The position numbers and the translations under genes were made by a program. Below the pieces are notes generated by a model. The model searched no databases. It worked only from the letters and a program-made list of their open reading frames with translations, and had not been told where the DNA came from. Positions 23,601 through 37,200 of a stretch of 49,175 bases of DNA are shown here, piece after piece. Each line of letters opens with the position of its first letter. Positions within the stretch are counted from its first letter, which is position 1. The DNA comes from Hofstenia miamia (Eukaryota > Xenacoelomorpha > Acoela > Hofsteniidae): the NCBI GenBank assembly GCA_900660155.1, contig CABFPE010000133.1, positions 142,411 to 191,585 on the forward strand. The letters are read 5' to 3'.

Positions 23601-26600
23601 GATCTTCATATTTAGGTATTTATATCTATGATCGGTATTTAGGTAAACAGGACACTTCATAATAGTCTGACTTGTAATTTGATACATAATTTATACAACT
23701 TGATTACTGTGACATGGCTGACTGAATTAAACCAGAACTAGTAAATTTTTTCACTTCTGTTCTAACAAAGAATGACTTCAGTAGTATCAATTCGGAAAGA
23801 TATATTCAATTCGTAGAAAATGCTATTGAACATTTTCAGCTTGACAATGTCAAGCTTCATTCCATAAAATGGCAGCACGACAATGCGCGACCGCACGTTT
23901 CGCTTTTGATACAGTCATTTCCAGTTCATAAATGTTCTGAAGTTTGTTCTTGTTTATCCTTTGTCCACCCCTAAATTGAAAAGTTGCAGGGAGGAATTTT
24001 CGCTGTGGGTTTTGCGACACACTTGATCACTTGTTGTATCCAGCCTTTTCCAATACCGTTCGCCATTCATGACATTCTACGAGATGAATGACTCAATAAC
24101 TGCCCTTGAATTGATATCACATCGAACGATGATTCTTGGATGTTCCATAATTTTTATTACTGAGGACCATCTCTCCACCAGAAGTGACAATTGTCTCGAT
24201 TTTCGAGTCCTCCAACATGGATTAGGGTTTGACCTGAACAAAGAATGCGATAAACAAAGTTTCGTCCTCATTGTTTCAATCGCACATCATTTCGCTAAGC
24301 TCCGTCTGCTATCGCAATCTGCTGAAATTTTCTGGCCAACTTAAATCCAAGTAACTTTCTCAACAATTATGTGTCTGATAGCTAATTCTGTTGTATGCAC
24401 TTCACCAATTGATTTTGAAGGATCTTCTGAAAAAGAATTATCAGCTTGCACAATAATTGATGGCTGTCGAAAGCAACAGGACTGATTGGCAGTCATGCTT
24501 GTCCTCCACCATCATTGATTTGGTACAACGAATCCCGAAAACCCCATTCGTGCAGCAATCTTAGCTCGATCTTACTGTGAAACTGAAATTGTAAGAAAAT
24601 TAGTATGCCAAATGACAATATTTTTCAAAATTTTTATTTGATGAAATATAATCTAATCAAAAATAATCACAAAAAAAGAATAATAAAGTTAGATTTTTGT
24701 GGCACCTTTGACAAAGAATGCACCTGAAAATTATATTTGTAAGCGCAAAAGCCAAAAAATATTTTTTTGAAATGAATTTGTATGGCTTATTTGGTTTCCG
24801 ATATATGGGCCTCGCATTTTCAACGAGAGATTTTTGTTTCTTCAACCATAAGTTACAGTGCTATTTTTGTAGTTTTTGCTATTTTTCAACCTTAAGGAGT
24901 CAAGCATAATGATTTAAAAATACTTATTATGAAGCTGATAGTTCGTTTTGGTTTATGTATAGGGTGACTCAAAAAAAATGTCCGTTTGGTGATCAGAGTT
25001 CTACGTAGTTGATATTGCTGGTATTTCATATCTATGATCTTCATATTTAGGTATTTATATCTATGATCGGTATTTAGGTAAACAGGACACTTCATAATAG
25101 TCTGACTTGTAATTTGATACATAATTTATACAACTTGATTACTGTGACAATGGCTGACCGAATTAAACCAGAACTAGTAAATTTTTTCACTTCTGTTCTA
25201 ACAAAGAATGACTTCAGTGCTGCGGATATCCACAGATTTCTAATTCTTGCTTGTGGCGAAGAATCTGTTCCTGGAGAGAGACAGATTAGACGAATTAGTA
25301 GCAAAAACAAGGGAGATGAATACAGTATTTCACGAAAAGAAGGTTCTGGACGGCNATAAAATGGCAGCACGACAATGCGCGACCGCACGTTTCGCTTTTG
25401 ATAACGTCTTTTATGGAAAGAACAGGAATTACCCTATTAAAACAACCGGCCTACTCCCCAGATCTGAATTTAGCAGACAGATATATCTTTCGGAATATGG
25501 AAAGCAGTCGATTAAAACACGACTTTGATTCAGTGGATGATATTCGTGATTTCCTGAAAGACTTCATTGTCACTTTAACTCAAGAAAAACTGGTGAAAGA
25601 GATGCATAACTTAATGGATCATTGTACATCTGTAATTAACGCTAATAGTGATTATGTTATGTAATTTGTTGTGATACCTATAGGAAATATAATGTTTCAT
25701 TATTATTTGATTTTTGAATCATTTTTGCCTACCAAACGGACATTTTTTTTTAGTCACCCTATAGTTATCAATTATCCTAATGCAGTATTGATTTTACGTC
25801 AATGAGATTTTGTTTTAGTAAACCTTTATTGGTCTAATCGTGAAACCACATTACGCAGAAATGTCAAAGGTAAATTACAAGAAAGAGCAACCCGGGATCA
25901 AACCCATTCATTCTTTATTCTGTTTTGAAGCGCATTCATCTTTTATGTTTTTTATTTTGTATTTTTCTACATTGAAATTTCTCTCCGCGAAGTTTCAAAT
26001 GAACTTTATCAAATTTAAATCGAACAGATTTTTTGCTATATTCACGTGGTGTACATATTATAGGCCTTGAGCTATGTTCGCTATTTGGATATCAGTGGAG
26101 ATGCTTCGACATGTAATATCACTTTCTGTTTTTTTCTGGCAATTTGGTTTAATAAACTTTTAACGATATATTGTTGAAAACATTTAAAATGTTCTTTATA
26201 TGAGATTTGAAATTTTATTTATTTTTGTTGGTAAGACATCGGTGAAATATAGGTATACGTGTCGTGTCAAGAGTACAAGAGCCTTGACCACTTTTAAAGT
26301 TATTCGTTCACTCCTGATTTAAATGCAAAATTTGTGCCCAAATCGAAGCAGAAAGTGTCATATAATAGCTCTAAATAGTCTTTCGTCGATTAAGTAAGTG
26401 TGGATTGAACATATAAGCGAAACTCAACAGAAGTGGAATCATATTAGCTAGTGAACAAAAAATGGAATCAATTTAGTCCAAGAAAGCTGAGTGGAACTCG
26501 GCTGTAGTTGACTTCATTGATCAGTGGGAGTCAGCGATATTATTTAAGCGGCGTTGTAGCCTGTAATATAGGTAGTTGTTGGATATGAAAAGACAAAATA

Positions 26601-29600
26601 TTTCAATTTTGTCCATCTTTTAGCTTATTTTTTGGTAATTTTTTCCAGAAATTGTTAGGTTAATCTTATGTTGTAACCACATTGTTCAACAAATTATTTC
26701 ATCTATTCAAACTGCAATATAAGAATAGGTTTTGCTAGTTATTAGTTTTGGATCTTTTAGCTGACTGTTTAACCACTCAAAAACTTTGGCTTGACTAACC
26801 CTACATCATTCTTGGTTAGGGACTTTGATTAGTTTAAATTCATTTGTGAAATTTTTTGAGTGTTTGCAGTCGGTGTTTTCATTGGAATTCTGTAAACTGA
26901 AAATCTTTATTTTTTAGTGTGTTCTAATTCTCTAATTTTATTGACATTTTCATATTTTTTATTGGTTTTTACTTTCTTTTAATTTTCATATTTTTATATT
27001 GACACTAGATGGCGTTCTGATGCTTTTATGTATTGTTTAGCTGCAAATAGTGTTAAAAATATGAGATCGAACAGCGTCCAACACTCTATTGATATGCAAA
27101 GTAATGAATTTCATGGGGTCTTAGAAAGAGCTCGTGTGCAAGAGGTATTTTATTTTACATAATCAAGGTGTATTAAATATCATTCCAAACACTTTTTGTT
27201 GATATTCTAAATAAAGTAATGTTTTGCGTTACAAATTGCGTTTAAGCACAATAAGATTGCCTTTATATATGTAAGGAATTTCAAATAAGTAAATCCTGTG
27301 AGTTTAGATATTTTTAATACGGATCTAGTTGAGTTAGGTCTCGAGTCGGACATCAATATCATACATAGAGATAAACAATAATCAAATGATGTAACTAGTA
27401 TCAACCCTAAACGTGTGTTCAAAATAATAATAGCTATGCTTAGCAAAAGTAATTTTTTCTGCAATGATGGGCAGAGTTAGTTCGAAGATCACCCACTATG
27501 ACGTATGCTGTTGAACTAGAAATAAATTTTTGCTGCCAAGGTTTTCCAATCAGAAAACTATGTAATATTACTATTTCTAAGAGAAAATTACATTGGTTGT
27601 GTACAATTGGAATTATTAGTTATCATACTTCTATCTCAAAAACTTCCCATGTTTTGGACAAATATCTTGTTTTTACTTTAACCAATATTTTTCAATTTTT
27701 TACAAACAAATATTGACAGACTTTCTAGTTTTTGTTGATTGTTTATGACTAAATGATGAATTAAGCCTATTTAGATTTTTGCCATTATTCGAAAATCGGA
27801 GGAATATTATTTTTATATTTTGTAATGCTGAAAATCTTGAATTTTTAGCGAGATTGATATCAGTCTCGCAAAATAGAGTTTTCATCGATAGAAATAGTTT
27901 CCATGTTTTGAAGAGGTAAAATATTACTTAAGTCCCAGTTTGTCTAACATTTTACATGTTCTAGTATTTCAGTATGATGGTGAAGCTCATTTAAATTAAC
28001 CTTAACAACTGATAGAAACTTGCTGATGTATTGCTAAAAAATTTTGAACAAAATCATTATCCTACCTGTAATTAGGCTTATTGATCATTGTGGATTCGTG
28101 AATATGCACGGGAACATGAATTCGCTAATATTTCAAAGGGTGAAAATATTGAGATTTACGGTTTTCAGTTTTTCACAAGGGGTCATGTTTATATGAAGTA
28201 AATATTAATAGTATGCCTTTTCCTCATATGAATTTATTAAATTTTTAGAAGAAAAATTTTTGTTCGGCGTCATCGGATAATTTTACAGTTACCTCTTATC
28301 AGCGAATGGAGAGTTTGGAAGACACAACCATAACTACAGAAACTTGTTTAAAATTTTGTGCTTCGCTTGGCATAAATGATTTTGTAAGTAATCACTGATT
28401 ACTGTTTTAATTGTACAGTTTAACCTCTTTAAAGTTAACCTCTCTAAAGCTAATCACTCTCCATAGTTAGCTAAATTTACGGTCCCGTTAAAATTATATC
28501 CAAAATCAGTAAAAAACAACTTCTCTATATCTATACATAATTTCTCTCCATAGTTAAGTTAATTTATTAGTCCCGTCACTCAATTTACCTCTCTAAAGTT
28601 AACGTTTTTTTTAAATTTCGCTATCTAGTTAATTTATTATGTGCTACATACAGTCACTATGCGTATTATGTATGAGGTCATAATAATGACATTTTGTTAT
28701 GTAGGGCAAATCCTGCATCAGCATCACGCTGCTGAAGCATATGATATGAAACAGTGGCCTTCTCTACATGTTGTTAATTACTCTAATGTTTTAAGAACTT
28801 ATGGAGCCCCTATCGCCCTCTCAAATTCTCTGATGTTGATATCCCGATTCTATAGCAACCTTTCTAATGTTAACACCTCTCCATAGTTGCTTTATTTGTT
28901 CAGTCCTTTGAACTTAACTATTTAAAGATTGGAGTGTACTATCTAATGCAAATCAATTATGTTTGCATATTAACCATGGATTCCGTTATTGTTATCTTTG
29001 AAGTAGCCTGTTAAAGATCCATGACAAATTTAAAATGTAAAATTTATTTTTATTTTTTTTTCTAGGTATTTCTAACAATATTGATTAAGTTTGCGTTCTA
29101 ACACATTGAAATATTTGTTTCAATTTTTCCAGTAGAACACTTTTTCTCAAGTTTTTCTAAACTCTTGTAGAGAATGAATAGTCCTTTCTAAGACCATGAA
29201 AATACAACAATGTGACTGAATTATTTACAAATGTTTCAAGAGCCCCATATTTTTACTTTATAATTGAAGTTTCTTAGATGGTAGATGAGATGAAGAATAA
29301 AATTTTTTTGTCATGTGTTTCTGGTAATACTCCTCTATTCAAAGAAGGTGAGATGGATGCCAGCCTAATTCTAGTAATCAGTGGAAATCTCATCATCACA
29401 CAAAATGATCTAGATGGTGTTGAGGTTAGTTATTTTGAATTTAAATTGGTGTCATTCGATTTCATTTTACCACTCGATTCAGGTCACTGTGACTACTTAG
29501 CATTTCAATGGAAAGCTACACAACTGATTTATTCAATATATCTTCATATTGCGCTTATTTTCTATTGATATTCATTTTCCCTTATGTGGTTATATGCTGT

Positions 29601-31176
29601 TTATACACTATATCCTGTTGATTAAACACACTGCTTCAATCAGTTTAATCACTCTTTTCATTCATGTATTACACTCTTTTGTTTTTTGAATTTATGTATG
29701 CCAATGTACAATAATTTATAAGAAACTTAATTCACTTCGATACGAGCAGGAAAATTGCTTACTTTTAGCTTTTTTAATGAGTTAACGTGAAACGCACATA
29801 GGAAATTTAAATTTTTTCAAAGCGATTTTCTTATATACAGTACTGGCCAAAAGTTTGGGAACAGTAACCTGTCTAATGCGTGTTTTGTGCTATTTCCTGG
29901 AAACTTCGTAAAATTCCTGGAATTCCCAATTTTTTCTTAGAATTTACAACAGAATCATTTAGCCAATCAAATTAACACAACTTTAGATTTACACACAATA
30001 CATTTTCAATGAAAAAGCACTATCATTTTAGTTTGAAATATGGTCCGTGGTAGAAAAATTTCACCAACAAAGCGTGCTGAAATTCATACCTTGTACGAGG
30101 AGGGGTACAATTATCGCGCTATAACTGTTAGAATGGGCGTGTCAGTATCTTCGGTATCCAGAAGTGTTAGTCACTATCAGCAACTGCAAAATTTTTCCTC
30201 TCGCAAGCGGTCTGGGGGACAAAAAAGTGACAACCACTTAGACTGACCATCTCGTTCACCATTACGTCGTCAATCAACCATTCTCTTCATCTTCTGAAGT
30301 CAAAGCAAATCTAGGTGCGGTAGTGCAGAATGTATCAACACGCACCATTAGGCGTCGATTGAATACTACCTTTGACCTTCCATGGTGCAAACCGGCAGCC
30401 AAACCCCGATTGTCGTCAAAGAATTTTCTAGACCGGTTGCGCTTCTGCAGGCAATACCAACACTACACCCCTGAGATGTGACATCAAATAATGTTTAGTG
30501 ACGAATCCAAGATTTGCCAGTTTACATCATACCAGCCACACGTTCGACGACCAAGAAACCAAAGATTCAACATACGTTACACCCAAAAAACTGGCCGCTC
30601 AGCACCTTCTGTGATGATTTGGGGTTCTATAACTGCGAATGGGCGAGTTGGTCTCCATTTTGTTCCTCACAACGAGACAGTCACAGCCAACGCCTACCTC
30701 AAAATAATTCATTAGAAAGTTGCCATGTTTATGTAGCTTCGCGGAACATCTGTACTACAACAAGATGGTGCTCCTTGCCACAGCGCCAAAGTTGTGAAAC
30801 AGAGGATTGCATCACAAGACTTTCGGCTGCTTGAGAACTGGCCGGAAAACTCAACGTCATAGAAAATTGCTGGAATCACATCAAAAACTGTCTGAGGAAG
30901 CGCCAATGCACATCACTCGACGATCTGAAGGAGCAAATTAAAGTGGTATGGTGCACAGAGATTACTTATTATTGTAGAAAGCTGGTCGAGTCAATGTCAA
31001 ATCGCATTGCTGCGTGTTTGGCCAATAATGGCAGACATACAAAATATTAGTGAGTTTTTCTGAATTAACTATTTACTTGCTACACGGTGTTATCACATTG
31101 TTTCTACATTGCGTTTTGTATTGTAAAATACAAGAACTTCTAAATTTCGAAAGTGTTCCCAAACTTTTGGCCAGTA

Positions 31177-31219
<43 letters not shown>

Positions 31220-34200
31220 GCAAACGGTGAGTGTGGTGCAAAGTGGATGCCTTGTTGGCGCACTGGCGGTTTTGACTGGCGAGCCGCATTTGTTTGGCGT
31301 CAAAACCAAAAACAGTTGTCATCTAGCAGTCATGAGTAAGGAACATTTCTACGGGTAAATATATATCCATTTATTATATCTGTTAAGTATTAATTTTTTA
31401 ACATTCCGATTATGTTTCCTATTCAAATAACTGTAAACAGAGTGTTCTTTGATGAAACCATAATTGTTTTGTTTGGGAAACTATCTACAAGTCCCTGACA
31501 TCAATGGGGGACAATGTGATTTAATTTAGTTTTCTTTATAGTTTTAAACACCAATCTTGGATTTCTAAACTTTGCAGGACATAAATATGACTTTTCCTTA
31601 GTTGATTACATAGTTTGTAATTTATAACGTTACCTTAATTAATGTTTTGACATTTGGATTGGGTTTTGTGTAGTTATTAGCAGTCTAAATGGTTTTAGTT
31701 TAGTTTAATGCGCGATCAACCTGAGGTTGTGTTGAACGTAGCGCACAGTATTGTGACAATGATCTCACCTTTCGTTCGTGAAATGGACTTTGGAATCGAT
31801 TGGAAGTATTTCGAAGCGGGAAGATCCGTATATAGGTATTTCACTTAGTTATTGTTACTGCGTTTTTATAAACTATGATGCACTCTACAGATTTAATCAC
31901 CAACAATGTATGTTATGCTCTGAAATGAAATCATTATAAACACCGTGAAGCAGAGTAATACCAGCCACCTCTGGGAATTTTAAAAATAATTAGTTATGTA
32001 TCTACTCATAGACCAAATTTCATTTTTATGAACTTACAGAAATCAGTTATTTTGTAATATAAAATTTATTTTGAATAATGGATATGAGTGAAACATATTT
32101 TGTAACGAAAATAAGGCAATTGTCAGCCATCTACGATTCAATATCGAAAATAGCGAACATGAGATAAATTCAATTTGATCCAAAACTTTGAGCACCAAAT
32201 TAATAAAGTTACACCCATATTGAACACCTAAAATAGTTCTACTTTCACCCAGCATTACACTTGCAAAATGTTCAAGGGGAATACATTATACAGCTATGGC
32301 CAAAAATATTACATATTTGTCATTTTTTAACATAATTAGAATAAAATCAAAATACGCTTTATATAACATCCATATTAAGGGTATATTTACAAACAAAACA
32401 TGTTACAATCATGAAAACATACTGAATACATGATAAAATGACAATAAATTTCAATGAAATGTGAGATAACTTGCCTAATACTTAGTGTGACCTCCTTTAT
32501 TGTTGATAATTGCTGCTAGTTGGTGAGGCATTGAGTCAGATAAATGATGGCAAATGCCACATCCATCTGTGTGCACCACAAAAGCTTCATTTTTTCCTTA
32601 AGATCGTTGAGTGAGGTGCACCTGTATACCACCTGTATGCAGAGATTTTGCTCTTAAGAATTTTCCAAAAATTCTCTATAATATTAGTGTCAGGTGAATT
32701 TCCTGGCCATGGACCAATGACTTGTATATTCACTGTGGCCAACCAATTGAAAACTGCCCTTGAACTTGAAAAAATTAGTACAGTTGCATTTTGTTAAAAT
32801 GTGAAATTGATTTTAAAAGAAATATTGGTTTTAATAATTATTTAATATAGCTCGCAATAATCGTTTTGCGATATCTATCATCCCATCCCATCCAATTAAT
32901 AAATACCACCCTGTCTAGACGTCTGCAATCTATATATTAATTTATTTCTTTCCTCAATTTATTTAAACCACGTGGTTGGTGTTTCAATTATTCCAGTAAG
33001 CCAATTGGCATGAAAAATGTAGACACAAAATTTAGTCTGATGTAAACCATTGAATATCAAGACTGCGTAACAGAGGCGTAATCTTTGTGTGCGAGGTGTG
33101 CGCCGCACACCTTCTAACCAGCATTTTTATGATTTTACAGCGTTTTTTCCTATCGCTTATTTGGGAACAGAGTAAATTTAATACTGCATCAAACTGATTT
33201 TTACACTATTTTTATAAATAGTAATTTGTGATTAGATATAATGCATTGTTTTCAGTACTTTCTTATAAAACCTGTGTCTAAATTACAATTTTGGTAAAAT
33301 TAAAGCATTTCGATTTTTTTGATCCATAATCTATAAATTGGTTTAATTTGCTAGTTTACATGTATTATCTTGTTTAGCAATCATATCACTGATAAATTAA
33401 AATGTTCTAGTTACTTCAATCGTCAATGTCGCAAAAGGCTAGGTATTGCGACATCCACACTTCAATGGCGTTTAACGTTTTAAAAGACCAAGGTGTGCGT
33501 TCATATTAACACACACTACGAAATTAAGCGTAATCGTTGAAATTGCATCCTACATTTGTTGCCGAACGTTATTGATTGGTTCANNNTTAATCCCCGCCAA
33601 GCAAACCTCAATCAAAATAGAGAAACTTTTTCAAGTTCTACATGTACATACATTAGCTGTGGTGTTAAGCTAAAACAAATGTTGGGAGTGGCATTTATTC
33701 TAATTAATTTTATTAGACAATTTTAGTGGCTGAAGCAGTTATTTTTTTAATTTCTTGCAATATAAATTTTGGGGTTGTTCTTTAATTTGCCATTATTTGT
33801 GCTATTCTTGCTTTCATCGCCTAAGCTGCAATTTTGAAGTAAATTTATCTTGTCTGAAACAACTTCAATTCATAGTGACAATGCAAGGTGGTTATTTTTG
33901 AATTTGAACATAAAAAAATAATACGGTAGGTAATACTATAAAACAACTCAACTATTTAATCTCTATAAATACATTATGATTATAGTTGATGACAATTTTA
34001 GGAATTAGATTATTACAAAGCTTACAAATAAGTTGATTTTCATGTATTACATGTATTCCGTAAGTGTATGTCTATTTTTTTATCTCAAGATAGTGTTGAA
34101 GCACTTAACATTTTCTATTCGCATTAAAAAACAAATATTTTTTTAAGTTTGTGTTTGTTTATTGTTAGAATACTTATTTAAATTCGGATCCGCTTCGTGT

Positions 34201-37200
34201 TGAATTTACATGTATTATCTTGTTTAGCATATCAATCGTCAATGTCGCAAAAGGCTAGGTATTGCGACATCCACACTTCAATAGACATTAAAAGAGCAAG
34301 GTGTGCGTTCATATTAACGCACACTACGAAATTAAGCGTAATCGTTGAAATTGCATCCTACAGTTGTCGCCGAACGTTATTGATTGGTTCACGAAATGGA
34401 AATGGATCATTTCGAGGCGTGCGCTAATGATCACCGCACCTCGAATGAGAAATCAAACGTCTCACCACTCTCAGTTAAATCCCCGCCAAGCAAACCTCAA
34501 TCAAAATAGAGAAACTTTTTCAAGTTCTACATGTACATACATTAGCTGTGGTGTTAAGCTAAAACAAATGTTGGGAGTGGCATTTATTCTAATTAATTTT
34601 ATTAGACAATTTTAGTGGCTGAAGCAGTTATTTTTTTAATTTCTTGCAATATAAATTTTGGGGTTGTTCTTTAATTTGCCATTATTTGTGCTATTCTTGC
34701 TTTCATCGCCTAAGCTGCAATTTTGAAGTAAATTTATCTTGTCTGAAACAACTTCAATTCATAGTGACAATGCAAGGTGGTTATTTTTGAATTTGAACAT
34801 AAAAAAATAATACGGTAGGTAATACTATAAAACAACTCAACTATTTAATCTCTATAAATACATTATGATTATAGTTGATGACAATTTTAGGAATTAGATT
34901 ATTACAAAGCTTACAAATAAGTTGATTTTCATGTATTACATGTATTCCGTAAGTGTATGTCTATTTTTTTATCTCAAGATAGTGTTGAAGCACTTAACAT
35001 TTTCTATTCGCATTAAAAAACAAATATTTTTTTAAGTTTGTGTTTGTTTATTGTTAGAATACTTATTTAAATTCGGATCCGCTTCGTGTTGAAAATTAAA
35101 ATTTTTTTAAAAGTTCGGATCCGGATCGGATCTTAAACTGTTGAATCCGATTCCATCTCTGACGGGTAATCCATTTTTGCTTTCATGCCAAATTAGAGGT
35201 TTGAAAATAATAGCAAATGAGTCTTGGTTGAAATTTAAATGTTAGTCTGATCACGTACTGGTCCTTTCTGATGTTTTAATATTTCGTGATGTTGTTAAAT
35301 AAACTAAGGTATCCATTTCAAATATCTTACTTGATATCTGATTTTGAGATATATTCATTTGAATCATATTTTACGTTAATGTAGAGTATTTAAAAAATTA
35401 TGCATTTAATCATGTAATGGATGGTTTCAAGTTCAAGCAATTACTGCACTGATCTCCATTGTAAATTTTGAAACTTTTAGTTCAGTATTGACGTATTTTT
35501 ATTTAATTCAATGACAAAACCAAACCGAACCACTAGCAACTCTGCACCGCACACTAGGCAAAGTGGCCCAAGCTCCGCCACTGCTGTGTAACTGAATTTG
35601 TATAGTCTATTAAATTTCAATTGTTGTACTGAACGTCAAATTTACTATTTCCTTTCGAACTCACATCTAGTTATTAATTAATTACTTTGACCACAACAGA
35701 ATTTCATTGAAAGTATTTTTATTTTTTTCGAAATTTATTTCAGTATTTCATTTATGCAAAGACCAGTAAGATGTGGGATTTATTTTACTTAATACTGCAC
35801 TGTTGAATCTCGAAGTCGCATCTTTTAGTCTATTTGATTAAAATTCTGCAGTATGGCAACAAAGCATTGGAAAAGGATGTGGAGAAAAATCTGCTGTCCA
35901 GCTTACCGCTTTAGACATATTTTGAAAATAATTTTGTCAACAATTCTCTCGGATTTTTCAGAATTACTTGAAATCATGTACCCGTCAATCAAATATTATT
36001 ATCACATTAGGTTTAATTTCAATAGAAATCGCCATTTGTTGCAATAATTTAATGGTTTAACACTAACAGTAACATACCAGTCATAAATAACCGACATCAT
36101 TTCAAAGGCTTTAGCTGATGCAGTCTGTAACTATTTTTACACTGAATTCTTAAATGCATGTAAGAGTCAAGCAGATTTATTGCTAAAATAATCAAAACAA
36201 ACAAATTCTACAAACTAATATACATGTATATTTACAAAATTAATAATATGCACACTTACTTAAAGGGCGTAAATTTCAAATGTTAAATGAAATCTGTCCA
36301 TGCGCTTAATTTGTTTGATATTCCTAATAGTGATTGTTTGGATAACAAAATTTTTTTAATTTTTCTTCTAAAATGTTTATAATTTTGTTCCTTTTTTATT
36401 TCGAGATTTAAGTCATTCCATAATCTAGAAGCTTTAAATGAAAATGAATCTGGACGATTAATACTACTATGCAAATTGTGGTTTCTATCACTGGTTTTGA
36501 TATGATTGCTTAAAAAGTGTTTAGATTTTGAATTGTGTACATACTTGTGTATCATACAAAGAGTTTGATATTCGATAAAGTACAATGGTGAAAGAACATT
36601 GCCACCTTTTATAAAAGTGCTCACTGATTTATGCTTATCAATATAATTCAGAGTTCTTATTGCCCAATTGAATATTTTTGCTAGTGATGATCGATTATTT
36701 GATGTGATATTTTGGAATAAAAAACAACAATAGTTAAAGTTACTTAGCACAAAAGAGTTAAGCATTTGTGATTGAAAGGACTGCCCTACATTGCGCAAAT
36801 GATATAAATATTTAATACCAGAGGCCATTTTCCTACATTTTGATGAAAAAAATTCAGTAAAACGTAAATCTCTATCAATTACTACACCAAGATAATTAAT
36901 AGAATTGCTTTGCTTAATTTCATTATCTCCTACTTTAATTTTGATATTAGAATTTTTTTGGTATTGCTTTGGTGTGAAAATAATAAATTGTGTTTTATCA
37001 GGATTAACTTTTAACTTGTTTCTATTAAAATACCTAATAAGACTTTCAATATCTTTTGTTAAGTGTTTGGTTGCGTCATATGGATTTTTTGCTTCTCTTA
37101 ATATACATGTATCATCCGCATATTGATAGATCGTTCCGTTTTTTAAAGTATTCGATATATCATTGACATACAATGCGAATAAAATGGGCCCTAATACTGT

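Larger units (their letters stand above)
33071..35583. mobile_element. Non-autonomous hAT element with an 8-bp target-site duplication
   Basis: The left end CAGAGGCGTAATCTTTGTGT and the right end (inverted) CAGTGGCGGAGCTTGGGCCA are hAT-type termini. The flanks CTGCGTAA (33063-33070) and CTGTGTAA (35584-35591) form an 8-bp target duplication with one mismatch, as expected for hAT. No transposase frame is seen in the 2.5 kb. A palindromic GGTGTGCGCCGCACACC lies just inside the left end. The interior is an imperfect tandem duplication (see next entries). Confidence 0.88.
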
